From Burkholderiales bacterium (GTDB taxonomy: Bacteria; Pseudomonadota; Gammaproteobacteria; Burkholderiales; SG8-41): a stretch of 10,680 nucleotides of DNA. How positions within the stretch are numbered: position 1 is the stretch's first letter; each line of letters begins with the position of its first letter. The DNA is taken from the NCBI GenBank assembly GCA_019746155.1, contig JAIESJ010000300.1, forward strand, positions 1 to 10,680. The letters run 5' to 3'. Shown here piece by piece: positions 1 through 6,506 of this stretch. The notes beneath the pieces were generated by a model. The model saw only the letters and a list, made by a program, of their open reading frames with translations. It made no database searches and was not told the origin of the DNA. A program made the position numbers and the translations under genes.

Positions 1-200
1 CCGGGACGGTTGTCGATGATCACCGGCTGGCCCCAGCGCTCGGTCATCTTCTGCCCGATGGCGCGCGCGAGGATATCGGTGGTCCCCGCCGGCGTGTAGG
101 CAACGACGATGCGAATCGGCTTCGTCGGATAGTTCTGCGCCAGAACCGGTGCCGCCGTAGCCGCCAGTGCCAGCACCGCCGCGCTCAGAAACGATCTCAT
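1..200 (-). CDS. Bug/TctC-family periplasmic solute-binding protein, 5' part only
   Basis: This is the first 66 codons of a tripartite tricarboxylate transporter (TTT) substrate-binding protein; the rest lies beyond the left edge. Translation from the ATG at 198-200 gives a signal peptide (MRSFLSAAVLALAATAAPVLA) with likely cleavage before QNYPTKPIR. The mature start is the family signature: YPTKPIRIVV, then a P-AGGT-DILAR-like stretch (here TPAGTTDILAR), then an RWGQPVIIDNRPG-like segment. Family knowledge: such proteins bind carboxylates or other small molecules in the periplasm and deliver them to a TctAB membrane pair, though many Bug proteins are orphans without one. A strong ribosome binding site (AAGGGGGA) precedes the ATG. 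The gene starts 48 bp after the cupin gene, so the two are probably cotranscribed. The ligand cannot be predicted. Confidence 0.93.
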   Translation of the reverse strand, partial: MRSFLSAAVLALAATAAPVLAQNYPTKPIRIVVAYTPAGTTDILARAIGQKMTERWGQPVIIDNRP

Positions 201-248
201 GGCATCCCCCTTTGTCGTAAACGCCCGTTGCTCGCCGGCGCTGCGCAA

Positions 249-806
249 TCAGCGTGCTTTCGGGCCAAACCCTCGTTCGTAGTGCGGGCCGCTCATCTTG
301 CCGTCGACCGCCTTGCCGATGATGCCCTGCGACAAATCCTTGATCGCGATGAAGATCACGTCTTCTTCAGGGGTGGCCACCAGCGTGTGCGGTGCGTTGG
401 CCGGAATGTAGACCAGCGTGCCGGCCGGTGCCACCACGCGCTTGCCGTTGACCGAACCTTTGAGCGTGCCCTGCACCACGTAGTTGAATTGTTCGTTCTT
501 GTGAGTATGCAGGCGTGAGCCGGTGCCGCGTGGCTTGTGAATGTAGCCCACCAGCATGCGTTCACCCTCGACCACGCCGCCGTGGGAAGTCGAGTAGCCG
601 GTACCCGCGGGCACTTTCTTCAGCTTGTCCATGCGGAAATGATATTTGCCATTGCCGCCTCGGATCGCGCCCTTGGTTTTTGTTCGTTCTTTGCGGCTAT
701 TGACGACGCCGCGCCTGGCGGAGGCGGTACGCGCGATCCGGGTAACCGCGCGCGGCCGCGCGGCGGAATCGGAAGATTTTCTTGCGGAAGTTTTTCGGAT
801 TGTCAT
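249..806 (-). CDS. Small single-domain cupin protein with a basic N-terminal extension
   Basis: The product has 185 residues. Residues about 57-157 form a cupin beta-barrel. Motif 1 is seen as H100-T-H102-x-x-E105 ending at G113 (HTHKNEQFNYVVQG), and motif 2 as IPANAPHTLVA with P135 and H140. H100, H102, E105 and H140 form the usual metal site. Residues 1-55 are rich in Lys, Arg, Ser and Ala and look disordered; they have no counterpart in the cupin fold. I chose the ATG at 804-806 because AAGGTGA lies 5 bases upstream. A reading frame open to 920 has no better start, and the internal Met59 (ATG at 630-632) has no ribosome binding site. Cupins of this size include dioxygenases, isomerases, sugar-binding proteins and regulators, so the reaction is not predictable. 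The gene is probably in an operon with the Bug protein gene downstream. Confidence 0.85.
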   Translation of the reverse strand: MTIRKTSARKSSDSAARPRAVTRIARTASARRGVVNSRKERTKTKGAIRGGNGKYHFRMDKLKKVPAGTGYSTSHGGVVEGERMLVGYIHKPRGTGSRLHTHKNEQFNYVVQGTLKGSVNGKRVVAPAGTLVYIPANAPHTLVATPEEDVIFIAIKDLSQGIIGKAVDGKMSGPHYERGFGPKAR

Positions 807-811
807 CTTGG

Positions 812-949
812 TCACCTTGGGCCTAGCCGCTTGTCGGCCCGCCAAGCCCGACAAGCGGCTAAAAGCAAAACCGCCTGGGGCCCTGGGATGAAGCCGGACC
901 CAATGACTTCGTGGGCCCATCTTGGAGACGGCAGCGGGGTTGAACTCAT
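812..949 (-). CDS. Possible 45-codon leader ORF before the cupin gene
   Basis: An ATG at 947-949 opens a 45-codon frame beginning MSSTPLPSPRWAHEVIGSG. Its TGA (812-814) lies inside the Shine-Dalgarno sequence (AAGGTGA) of the cupin gene, an arrangement that would allow translational coupling. An AAAGGA stands upstream of the ATG, with a rather long spacing of about 11-12 bases. The C-terminal third (QAVLLLAACR onward) is encoded by the 38-bp palindrome at 824-861, which suggests a chance reading through a repeat. The peptide resembles no family I know. It could be a leader peptide or non-coding sequence, and the second is at least as likely. Confidence 0.22.
   Translation of the reverse strand: MSSTPLPSPRWAHEVIGSGFIPGPQAVLLLAACRAWRADKRLGPR
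824..861. repeat. 38-bp palindromic element, copy 1
   Basis: A perfect 14-bp inverted repeat (TAGCCGCTTGTCGG at 824-837, CCGACAAGCGGCTA at 848-861) surrounds a 10-base loop. It has the same stem and loop sizes as copy 2 at 984-1021 and shares the TTGTCGG/CCGACAA core. The stem bases that differ between the copies change in pairs, so the hairpin form is kept. On the minus strand it sits directly upstream of the cupin ribosome binding site. No T-run follows on either strand (the plus strand continues AAAAGC), so it is not a standard intrinsic terminator. It is probably a dispersed intergenic repeat. Confidence 0.85.
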
Positions 950-983
950 ATCTTCACAGTCCTTTGTTGTTGCCGGTTTTACC

Positions 984-1021
984 TTAGGAGTTTGTCGGAC
1001 TCAGCCTCGACAAACTCCTAA
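984..1021. repeat. 38-bp palindromic element, copy 2
   Basis: A perfect 14-bp inverted repeat (TTAGGAGTTTGTCG at 984-997, CGACAAACTCCTAA at 1008-1021) surrounds a 10-base loop. Aligned with copy 1 from TAG, the left arms differ at three positions and the right arms differ at exactly the three complementary positions. On the minus strand both copies are preceded by a GGTTTT-type tract and TTTTAG. No gene is identifiable around it, and no terminator-type T-run follows. Confidence 0.85.
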
Positions 1022-1184
1022 AATGAGAAAAACCAAAGAACGAGACGAAAAGAACGCCATGAAAGCGACGTTGGTTCCGGCCGACACGGCGTTGCAACAT
1101 GCAAAGCTTCTTTCTTAAGCAGCCTGGCGCCGCAGCGTCGAGCAACGGCGATCCGTTACTGAGGGCACCGCCCAATAGTGCGTA

Positions 1185-1208
1185 GTAGGTCGGCAATCCT
1201 TTGCCGAC
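1185..1208 (+). repeat. REP-like short hairpin headed by GTAG
   Basis: GTAG at 1185-1188 is followed by a perfect 8-bp stem, GTCGGCAA (1189-1196) and TTGCCGAC (1201-1208), with loop TCCT. A GTAG or GGAG tetranucleotide at the foot of a small GC-rich hairpin is the layout of REP elements mobilised by RAYT (TnpA-REP) transposases. It lies 57 bp downstream of the amidohydrolase stop. Assignment as a REP element rests on layout only, since a single copy is visible. Confidence 0.5.
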
Positions 1209-1264
1209 ACCCCGGCTGAGTTATCCATTCTATTCCGTTACTCATCTGGAATTCGCGCAGCGAA

Positions 1265-2614
1265 TTACAGATAATCAACGATTTTCCAGTCGCCGGGATT
1301 AACGTTGACCACGTTCTTGCTCTTGCCCGGCCGGCGGTCGGCGTAAACTCGGCCTTCCTTCATCACCATCTGGATGTTTTTCTTTTCCTGCAGCACGGTA
1401 ATGTCCTTGAGCGGGTCGCCGTTGACGGCGATGATGTCGGCAAGCTTACCCTTTTCCACCGTGCCCAGTTCCTTGTCCATCTTGATGGCGTGCGCGGCGT
1501 TGCGGGTGGCAGTGAGTATCGCGTCCATCGGCGTCATGCCAAGCTTGACATAGACCTCGAGCTCGCGCGCGTTGGTGCCCATTTCCGGGTCGAAACCCAT
1601 GTCGGTGCCCAGCGCGATATTGACCCCGGCCTTGTACATTTTCTGGAACGTCTCGTAGCAGTACGGCTGCAGCGCCTTCATCTTGTTCAGCACGAACTGC
1701 GAGGTGCCCTGATCCTTGCGCGTCTCGATCGCGTGGTCGGTGCGGTGCAGCAGCGTCGGCGTCATCCAGACGCCCGCTTCGGCGATCATGTCGATGGTTT
1801 CATCGTCGTGAAACACCATGTGTTCGATGGTATCGGCGCCCGCTTTCAGCGCCATGCGCTGACCCGCGGGCGTGAAGCAGTGGACCGCGGCGATTTTGTG
1901 GAAGGCGTGCGCCTCGTCGACGATGGCGTCCATCTCCTCCTGCGTCATGTTGCGGATGTCAGGCTCTTCCTTGTCGGTGCCGCCGCCGCCGGTGGCGCAG
2001 GTCTTGATCACGTCGCACCCCGCCAGCAAATTGGTGCGGGCAAGCTTCCTCAACTCCCATGGCCCGTCCGCGGTCTGGAAACCGAGGCGCTGCATCGCGC
2101 GCGGCTGGATCAGATCGAGATGCGAACCGGTAATCGTGGTGAAGCCGCCGATGAACATCCTCGGCCCCTCGACAATACCGGCATTGATCGAATCGCGCAC
2201 TGCGCACAGGTGAGCGGTGAGCAACCCGCGGCTGGAATTCAGCCCCAGGTCGCGCAGCGTGGTGAAGCCCATGTCGAAGCACAATTGGGCGTGGAACAAC
2301 CCGTACATCTGCTGCAGCTCGGGCGTGATCTCCCATTGCGCGACGCGATAGTTGTGGAAAGTCAGGCAGTTGAACATCATGGTGTGCAGATGCACGTCCA
2401 TCAGTCCCGGCATCAGGGTGAGCTTGCCGCAGTCGATCACCTCCGCGCGCGGCGGGATCTTGATCTCATTCTTGGCGCCGACCTGTTTGATACGGCGTCC
2501 TTCGAGCACGATGACGGGATCCCTCACCGGCTTGCCGCCGTTGCCGTCGATTAACATACCGCCCTTGATGATTTTTATTTTGCCTTTTTCCTCAGGCGCC
2601 TTCATGTCGAACAT
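1265..2614 (-). CDS. Metal-dependent amidohydrolase (TIM-barrel hydrolase)
   Basis: The 449-residue product belongs to the amidohydrolase superfamily, in the imidazolonepropionase/prolidase-like branch (COG1228 type). Residues about 17-70 and 385-435 form the small beta-sandwich around a TIM barrel. Visible metal-site elements are H75-x-H77 in MDVHLH after strand 1, K204 in DVIKTCATGGGG (the lysine that is carboxylated in this branch), H245 in AAVHC, H265 in TIEHM and D338 in GTDMG. A late TATRNAAHAI-type helix and GTVEKGKLADIIAVNGDPL are also typical. Related enzymes cleave N-acyl or dipeptide substrates or ring amides, but the specificity is not readable here. There is no signal peptide, so it should be cytoplasmic. 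The ATG at 2612-2614 has AAGGGG 8 bases upstream; Met4 is a less likely alternative. A possible promoter lies in the 101-bp gap before it. Confidence 0.92.
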   Translation of the reverse strand: MFDMKAPEEKGKIKIIKGGMLIDGNGGKPVRDPVIVLEGRRIKQVGAKNEIKIPPRAEVIDCGKLTLMPGLMDVHLHTMMFNCLTFHNYRVAQWEITPELQQMYGLFHAQLCFDMGFTTLRDLGLNSSRGLLTAHLCAVRDSINAGIVEGPRMFIGGFTTITGSHLDLIQPRAMQRLGFQTADGPWELRKLARTNLLAGCDVIKTCATGGGGTDKEEPDIRNMTQEEMDAIVDEAHAFHKIAAVHCFTPAGQRMALKAGADTIEHMVFHDDETIDMIAEAGVWMTPTLLHRTDHAIETRKDQGTSQFVLNKMKALQPYCYETFQKMYKAGVNIALGTDMGFDPEMGTNARELEVYVKLGMTPMDAILTATRNAAHAIKMDKELGTVEKGKLADIIAVNGDPLKDITVLQEKKNIQMVMKEGRVYADRRPGKSKNVVNVNPGDWKIVDYL

Positions 2615-2642
2615 GATATGAACCCCTTTTTGCTGATCGCGT

Positions 2643-2654
2643 GCTTATGTAAGC
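2643..2654. promoter_or_regulatory. 12-bp inverted repeat in the amidohydrolase leader
   Basis: GCTTATGTAAGC is an inverted repeat with 5-bp arms around a TG centre. It lies between the proposed transcription start and the ribosome binding site of the amidohydrolase gene. Position and size would suit an operator, but it is short enough to occur by chance and no regulator gene is visible nearby. Confidence 0.2.
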
Positions 2655-2672
2655 GTTTGCAGCGAACCTTGG

Positions 2673-2701
2673 AAACTAATTAATCGCCCTTCGCTTGTCA
2701 A
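2673..2701 (-). promoter_or_regulatory. Possible sigma-70 promoter of the amidohydrolase gene
   Basis: On the minus strand a perfect -35 box TTGACA (2696-2701) is followed by a 17-base spacer and TAGTTT (2673-2678), which matches TATAAT at three of six positions. Transcription would start near 2665 and give a leader of about 50 bases before the ATG. The site lies just after the CobW gene stop, so the amidohydrolase may be expressed separately from the glycolytic cluster. The -10 box is weak, and the -35 box overlaps a small hairpin (2691-2705). Confidence 0.35.
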
Positions 2702-2715
2702 GCGATCTCATCCTG

Positions 2716-3828
<1,113 letters not shown>

Positions 3829-3863
3829 GGTCAAGCCGCCGGGGCCGCGCTGCGATGAGGGTT

Positions 3864-4898
3864 CTACGCAGCGAGCGCCTGTTTCTCCAAGTCTGCCGTA
3901 TACCGCCCGAGGCAGGCCAGGCTGTTCATGCGGGCGCGGTGCAGCAGTGCCGCCTGGGCGGCGGCCACATTGGCGGCGCTTCCTTTCCAGGCCTTGAGCG
4001 AGGGCTGCTGCAGCGCGCGGCCATACGAAAAAGAGAGCGGCCACGGCAGGTTGCCGGCGAACATCCGGTTCATGGTATTGAGGTGCGCGGTCGCGGCCTC
4101 GTCGCTCTGCCCGCCTGACAGAAAGGCGATGCCGGCGACCGCCGCCGGGACGGTGCGCTTGAGGATGCGCACGGTGCGCTCGGCGACTTCTTCGTCGCCC
4201 GCTTGCCGCGGGCAGCCCTTGCCGGAAATCACCATGCTGGGCTTGAGCACCGAATGCTCGAGCGTGACGCGATTGAGATAAAGCGCTTCGTAAACGGCGT
4301 TAAGCGTCCACTCGGTGACTTCCTCGCAGCGCTCGATGGTGTGATCGCCATCCATCAGCACTTCCGGTTCGACGATAGGCACCAGGCCCGCGGCCTGGCA
4401 GATCGCCGCATAGCGGCCAAGTGCGTGCGCATTGGCGGCGATGCAGGTCGAGCTCGGCATATCCTGGCCGATGGTGATCACCGCACGCCATTTGGCGAAC
4501 TTCGCGCCCATCTTCGCGTATTCGGCGCAGCGCCTGGCGAGGTTGTCGAGCCCCTCGGTCACTTTCTCCCCCGGGCACAGCGCGAGATCCTTGGCGCCGG
4601 TATCGACCTTGATGCCCGGCAGAATGCCGTTTTTGGCCAGCAATTCCACAAACGGCGTGCCGCTGGCCGATTTCTGGCGTAGCGTTTCATCGTAGAAGAT
4701 TACGCCGCTGATGGACTGCGACAGTCCCTTGGAAGAGAACAGCATGTCGCGATACGCACGGCGGTTCTCCTCGGTATTTTCGACCTTGATGCTGGCAAAG
4801 CGCTTCTCGATGGTGCCGGTACTCTCGTCGGCGGCGAGTATGCCCTTGCCTGGGGCGACCATCGCCTTGGCGATGGCGGCGAGTTCATGTGCTGACAT
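3864..4898 (-). CDS. fba: Class I fructose-bisphosphate aldolase
   Basis: The 344-residue enzyme reversibly splits fructose 1,6-bisphosphate into dihydroxyacetone phosphate and glyceraldehyde 3-phosphate. It is the class I, metal-independent type. Visible elements are GKGILAADEST (D24), GIKVDTG (K97), FAKWR (K136), IVEPEV (E177, E179) and LKPSMV with the Schiff-base lysine K219, then FLSGGQSDEAA and LSFSYGRALQ. These correspond to D33, K107, K146, E187 and K229 of the muscle enzyme. The C-terminal tyrosine of the animal enzymes is absent; the protein ends ALAA. I chose the ATG at 4896-4898 because AGGAGGG lies 5 bases upstream; a start 8 codons earlier has no such site. It follows pyk by 62 bp. 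The equivalent gene in many betaproteobacterial clusters is a zinc-dependent class II aldolase. Confidence 0.96.
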   Translation of the reverse strand: MSAHELAAIAKAMVAPGKGILAADESTGTIEKRFASIKVENTEENRRAYRDMLFSSKGLSQSISGVIFYDETLRQKSASGTPFVELLAKNGILPGIKVDTGAKDLALCPGEKVTEGLDNLARRCAEYAKMGAKFAKWRAVITIGQDMPSSTCIAANAHALGRYAAICQAAGLVPIVEPEVLMDGDHTIERCEEVTEWTLNAVYEALYLNRVTLEHSVLKPSMVISGKGCPRQAGDEEVAERTVRILKRTVPAAVAGIAFLSGGQSDEAATAHLNTMNRMFAGNLPWPLSFSYGRALQQPSLKAWKGSAANVAAAQAALLHRARMNSLACLGRYTADLEKQALAA

Positions 4899-4924
4899 GG
4901 GGCCCTCCTGCTGAATGCGCAAAC

Positions 4925-4945
4925 GTGAATAGGGAAAGGTGAATC
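4925..4945 (+). repeat. Three tandem 7-bp units in the pyk-fba spacer
   Basis: The plus strand reads GTGAATA GGGAAAG GTGAATC, three heptamers in phase that fit the GTGAAxx pattern also seen at 7699-7726. The array lies between the pyk stop and the aldolase ribosome binding site, so it would be in the mRNA if the genes are cotranscribed. Its function is unknown. With only three imperfect units, support comes mainly from the matching array in the gap-pgk spacer. Confidence 0.5.
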
Positions 4946-4960
4946 GCAGAGACTATTTTA

Positions 4961-6388
4961 CTACGAATGCCTATGCTCGCCGACTTTGACAATCTTCATG
5001 GTGTTGGTGCCGCCGGCCTTGCCGAACGGCTCGCCTATGGTGAACACAATGTAATCGCCATTCTGCACCGCGCCGCGCTTCAGGAGTTCGTCCTCTGCAA
5101 GCTGCAGGGCTCTTTCGGGATTGCGGGCGCCCCTGAATTTGATCGGGTAGACCCCGCGGAACAGCGTCACGCGCCGCCGCGTCTCGATCACCGAGCTCAT
5201 CGCGTAGATCGGCACCGTCGCATGCATGCGCGACATCAGCAGCACGGTCTTGCCGCTCTGCGTCATTGCCGCCACGGCCTTGATGTTGAGGCTGTTGGTG
5301 GTGAATATGGTGGCGCCCGCGATCGCCTCCTCGACGTCGGCGGGCCGCCCCGCGTGTCTGCGGTCGGCGTTCGGCATGTCTTCTTTTTCCGCTTCCACGC
5401 ACACGCGCGCCATGGCGGCAATGGTTTCGACCGGATACCGCCCGGCGGCGGTTTCGGCCGACAGCATGACCGCGTCGGTGCCGTCGAGCACGGCATTGGC
5501 AACGTCCGATACTTCGGCTCGGGTGGGAATCGGGTTGCTGATCATCGACTCCATCATCTGGGTTGCGGTGATGACCGCCTTGTTTTTCTCGCGCGCCATG
5601 CGGATCATGCGCTTCTGCAGCGCCGGCACCACCGCGTCGCCGACCTCGACGGCAAGATCGCCGCGCGCCACCATGACGGCATCCGCGGCGTCGAGAATTT
5701 CTTCCAGGGCAGTAATCGCCTCGGCGCGCTCGATCTTGGCCACGATCAGGCTCCTGCCGCCCGCCTTGCGCATGAGATCACGCGCCCAGCGGATGTCCGC
5801 CCCCGAGCGCGGGAAGGACACGCCAAGAAAATCCGCCTTGAGTCCGGCGGCAATCTTGATGTCTTGAACGTCCTTCTTGGTCAGGGCCGGCGCGGTAAGC
5901 CCGCCACCCTTGCGATTGATACCCTTGTTATTGGACAGCATTCCGCCTTGCTCGACCACGCAGCTGATGCGCGCGCCCCTGACGGAAGACACGCCAAGCA
6001 CGATGCGTCCGTCGTCCAGCAGCAGCGTATCGCCCGGCCGCACGTCTTTGGGCAGGTTCTTGTAGTCAAGGCCGACACAGCGCTCATCACCCAGCTCGCA
6101 ATCGGCATCGAGCACGAACCTGGCACCGGCGGCGAGCACGACCTTGCCGTCCTTGAACCTGCCGATGCGGATTTTCGGACCCTGCAGATCGACCAGCACG
6201 CCCACGGCGCGCCCGGCCTTGACCGCGAGCGAGCGCACCAGTTCGACCAGCCTGCGGTGCTCGGCGGCCGAGCCGTGCGAAAAGTTAACGCGCACCACGT
6301 CGAGCCCGGCTTCGATCATGCGTGCCAGGATTTTGGGATCGCTGGAGGCCGGTCCGAGCGTGGCAACGATTTTTGTGCGGCGGGGCAT
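4961..6388 (-). CDS. pyk: Pyruvate kinase, PykA type
   Basis: The 475-residue enzyme converts phosphoenolpyruvate and ADP to pyruvate and ATP, the last step of glycolysis. The length is normal for bacterial forms. Visible signatures are TKIVATLGPAS at 5-15, VRVNFSHG at 32-39 (substrate-binding R33, N35, S37), DLQGPKIR at 67-74, the B domain at about 70-170, AKIE with K218 and E220, and ARGDLAVE at 241-248 with metal ligand D244. Further on are TATQMMESM at 274-282 and DGTDAVMLSAETAAGRYPVE at 302-321. The stretch NNKGINRKGGGL resembles E. coli PykA (pyruvate kinase II) rather than PykF. The start at 6386-6388 is the only reasonable one because the conserved TKIVATLGP follows directly, yet there is no clear Shine-Dalgarno sequence. 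The gene lies 118 bp after pgk. Confidence 0.97.
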   Translation of the reverse strand: MPRRTKIVATLGPASSDPKILARMIEAGLDVVRVNFSHGSAAEHRRLVELVRSLAVKAGRAVGVLVDLQGPKIRIGRFKDGKVVLAAGARFVLDADCELGDERCVGLDYKNLPKDVRPGDTLLLDDGRIVLGVSSVRGARISCVVEQGGMLSNNKGINRKGGGLTAPALTKKDVQDIKIAAGLKADFLGVSFPRSGADIRWARDLMRKAGGRSLIVAKIERAEAITALEEILDAADAVMVARGDLAVEVGDAVVPALQKRMIRMAREKNKAVITATQMMESMISNPIPTRAEVSDVANAVLDGTDAVMLSAETAAGRYPVETIAAMARVCVEAEKEDMPNADRRHAGRPADVEEAIAGATIFTTNSLNIKAVAAMTQSGKTVLLMSRMHATVPIYAMSSVIETRRRVTLFRGVYPIKFRGARNPERALQLAEDELLKRGAVQNGDYIVFTIGEPFGKAGGTNTMKIVKVGEHRHS

Positions 6389-6393
6389 GGCCG

Positions 6394-6421
6394 GTTCAGA
6401 GTTCAGTGTTTCGAGTCAACA
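6394..6421 (+). repeat. Four 7-bp units upstream of pyk
   Basis: The plus strand reads GTTCAGA GTTCAGT GTTTCGA GTCAACA, four heptamers that each begin with GT. The first two are near identical and the last two are degenerate. The array starts 6 bp upstream of the pyk ATG, where a ribosome binding site would be expected. The unit differs from the GTGAAxx units in the two neighbouring spacers, but the period is the same. Confidence 0.45.
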
Positions 6422-6506
6422 GCCTGAAACAAAGACAATATCAGAAAACGGCTGCGTCAGGAGTTCCAGACTAAACCCGAAACACACGGCCCGCGACTGT
6501 CGCGCC

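Larger units (their letters stand above)
862..1264. other. Non-coding stretch between the amidohydrolase and cupin genes
   Basis: Together with copy 1 this makes a 458-bp gap, by far the longest in the window. It holds copy 2 of the palindrome, the REP-like hairpin and the start of the doubtful 45-codon ORF. A 70-codon minus frame (984-1196) and several plus frames are open, but none has a ribosome binding site or a recognisable protein sequence. A TCCGTTACT 9-mer occurs twice (near 1152 and 1234). I see no RNA gene and no convincing promoter for the cupin gene, although one must lie here unless the amidohydrolase transcript reads through. Confidence 0.6.

Noticed and set aside
824..861. Palindrome copy 1 as an intrinsic terminator
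   Set aside because: On the minus strand it is followed by the cupin ribosome binding site rather than T residues, and on the plus strand by AAAA. No gene would end there.
807..920. 38-codon upstream extension of the cupin frame
   Set aside because: The ATG at 918-920 has no good ribosome binding site, the frame runs through a palindromic repeat, and the ATG at 806 has AAGGTGA at proper spacing.
984..1196. 70-codon minus-strand frame in the intergenic gap
   Set aside because: It has no ribosome binding site, spans palindrome copy 2 and part of the REP-like hairpin, and has no recognisable protein features.
1250..1266. Inverted repeat AATTCGC-GCA-GCGAATT at the amidohydrolase stop
   Set aside because: The arms are 7 bp, AT-rich at the base, overlap the stop codon and lack a T-run. 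It is too weak to call.
1490..2554. 354-codon plus-strand open frame opposite the amidohydrolase, with a similar 332-codon frame at 7912-8910 opposite gap
   Set aside because: Both are antisense shadows with His/Arg/Asp-rich composition and no recognisable domains.
2691..2705. Hairpin TCGCTT-GTC-AAGCGA after the CobW stop, considered as a terminator
   Set aside because: The 6-bp stem has no T-run and overlaps a perfect TTGACA box, so a promoter is the better reading.
3829..4044. 72-codon upstream extension of the CobW frame
   Set aside because: It overlaps the 3' end of the aldolase gene in another frame, and the family P-loop begins right after the Met at 3826-3828.
4899..4922. 8-codon upstream extension of the aldolase
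   Set aside because: It would translate through AGGAGGG, which is ideally placed as the ribosome binding site for the ATG at 4898.
4967..6427. 486-codon plus-strand open frame opposite pyk
   Set aside because: It is a shadow of a GC-rich gene: composition is heavy in Arg, His, Gly and Asp, no protein family is recognisable, and the minus strand encodes a clear pyruvate kinase.
6492..6504. Hairpin CGCGA-CTG-TCGCG just after the pgk stop, considered as a terminator
   Set aside because: The stem has only 5 bp and no T-run follows on the minus strand, so it is unlikely to stop transcription before pyk.
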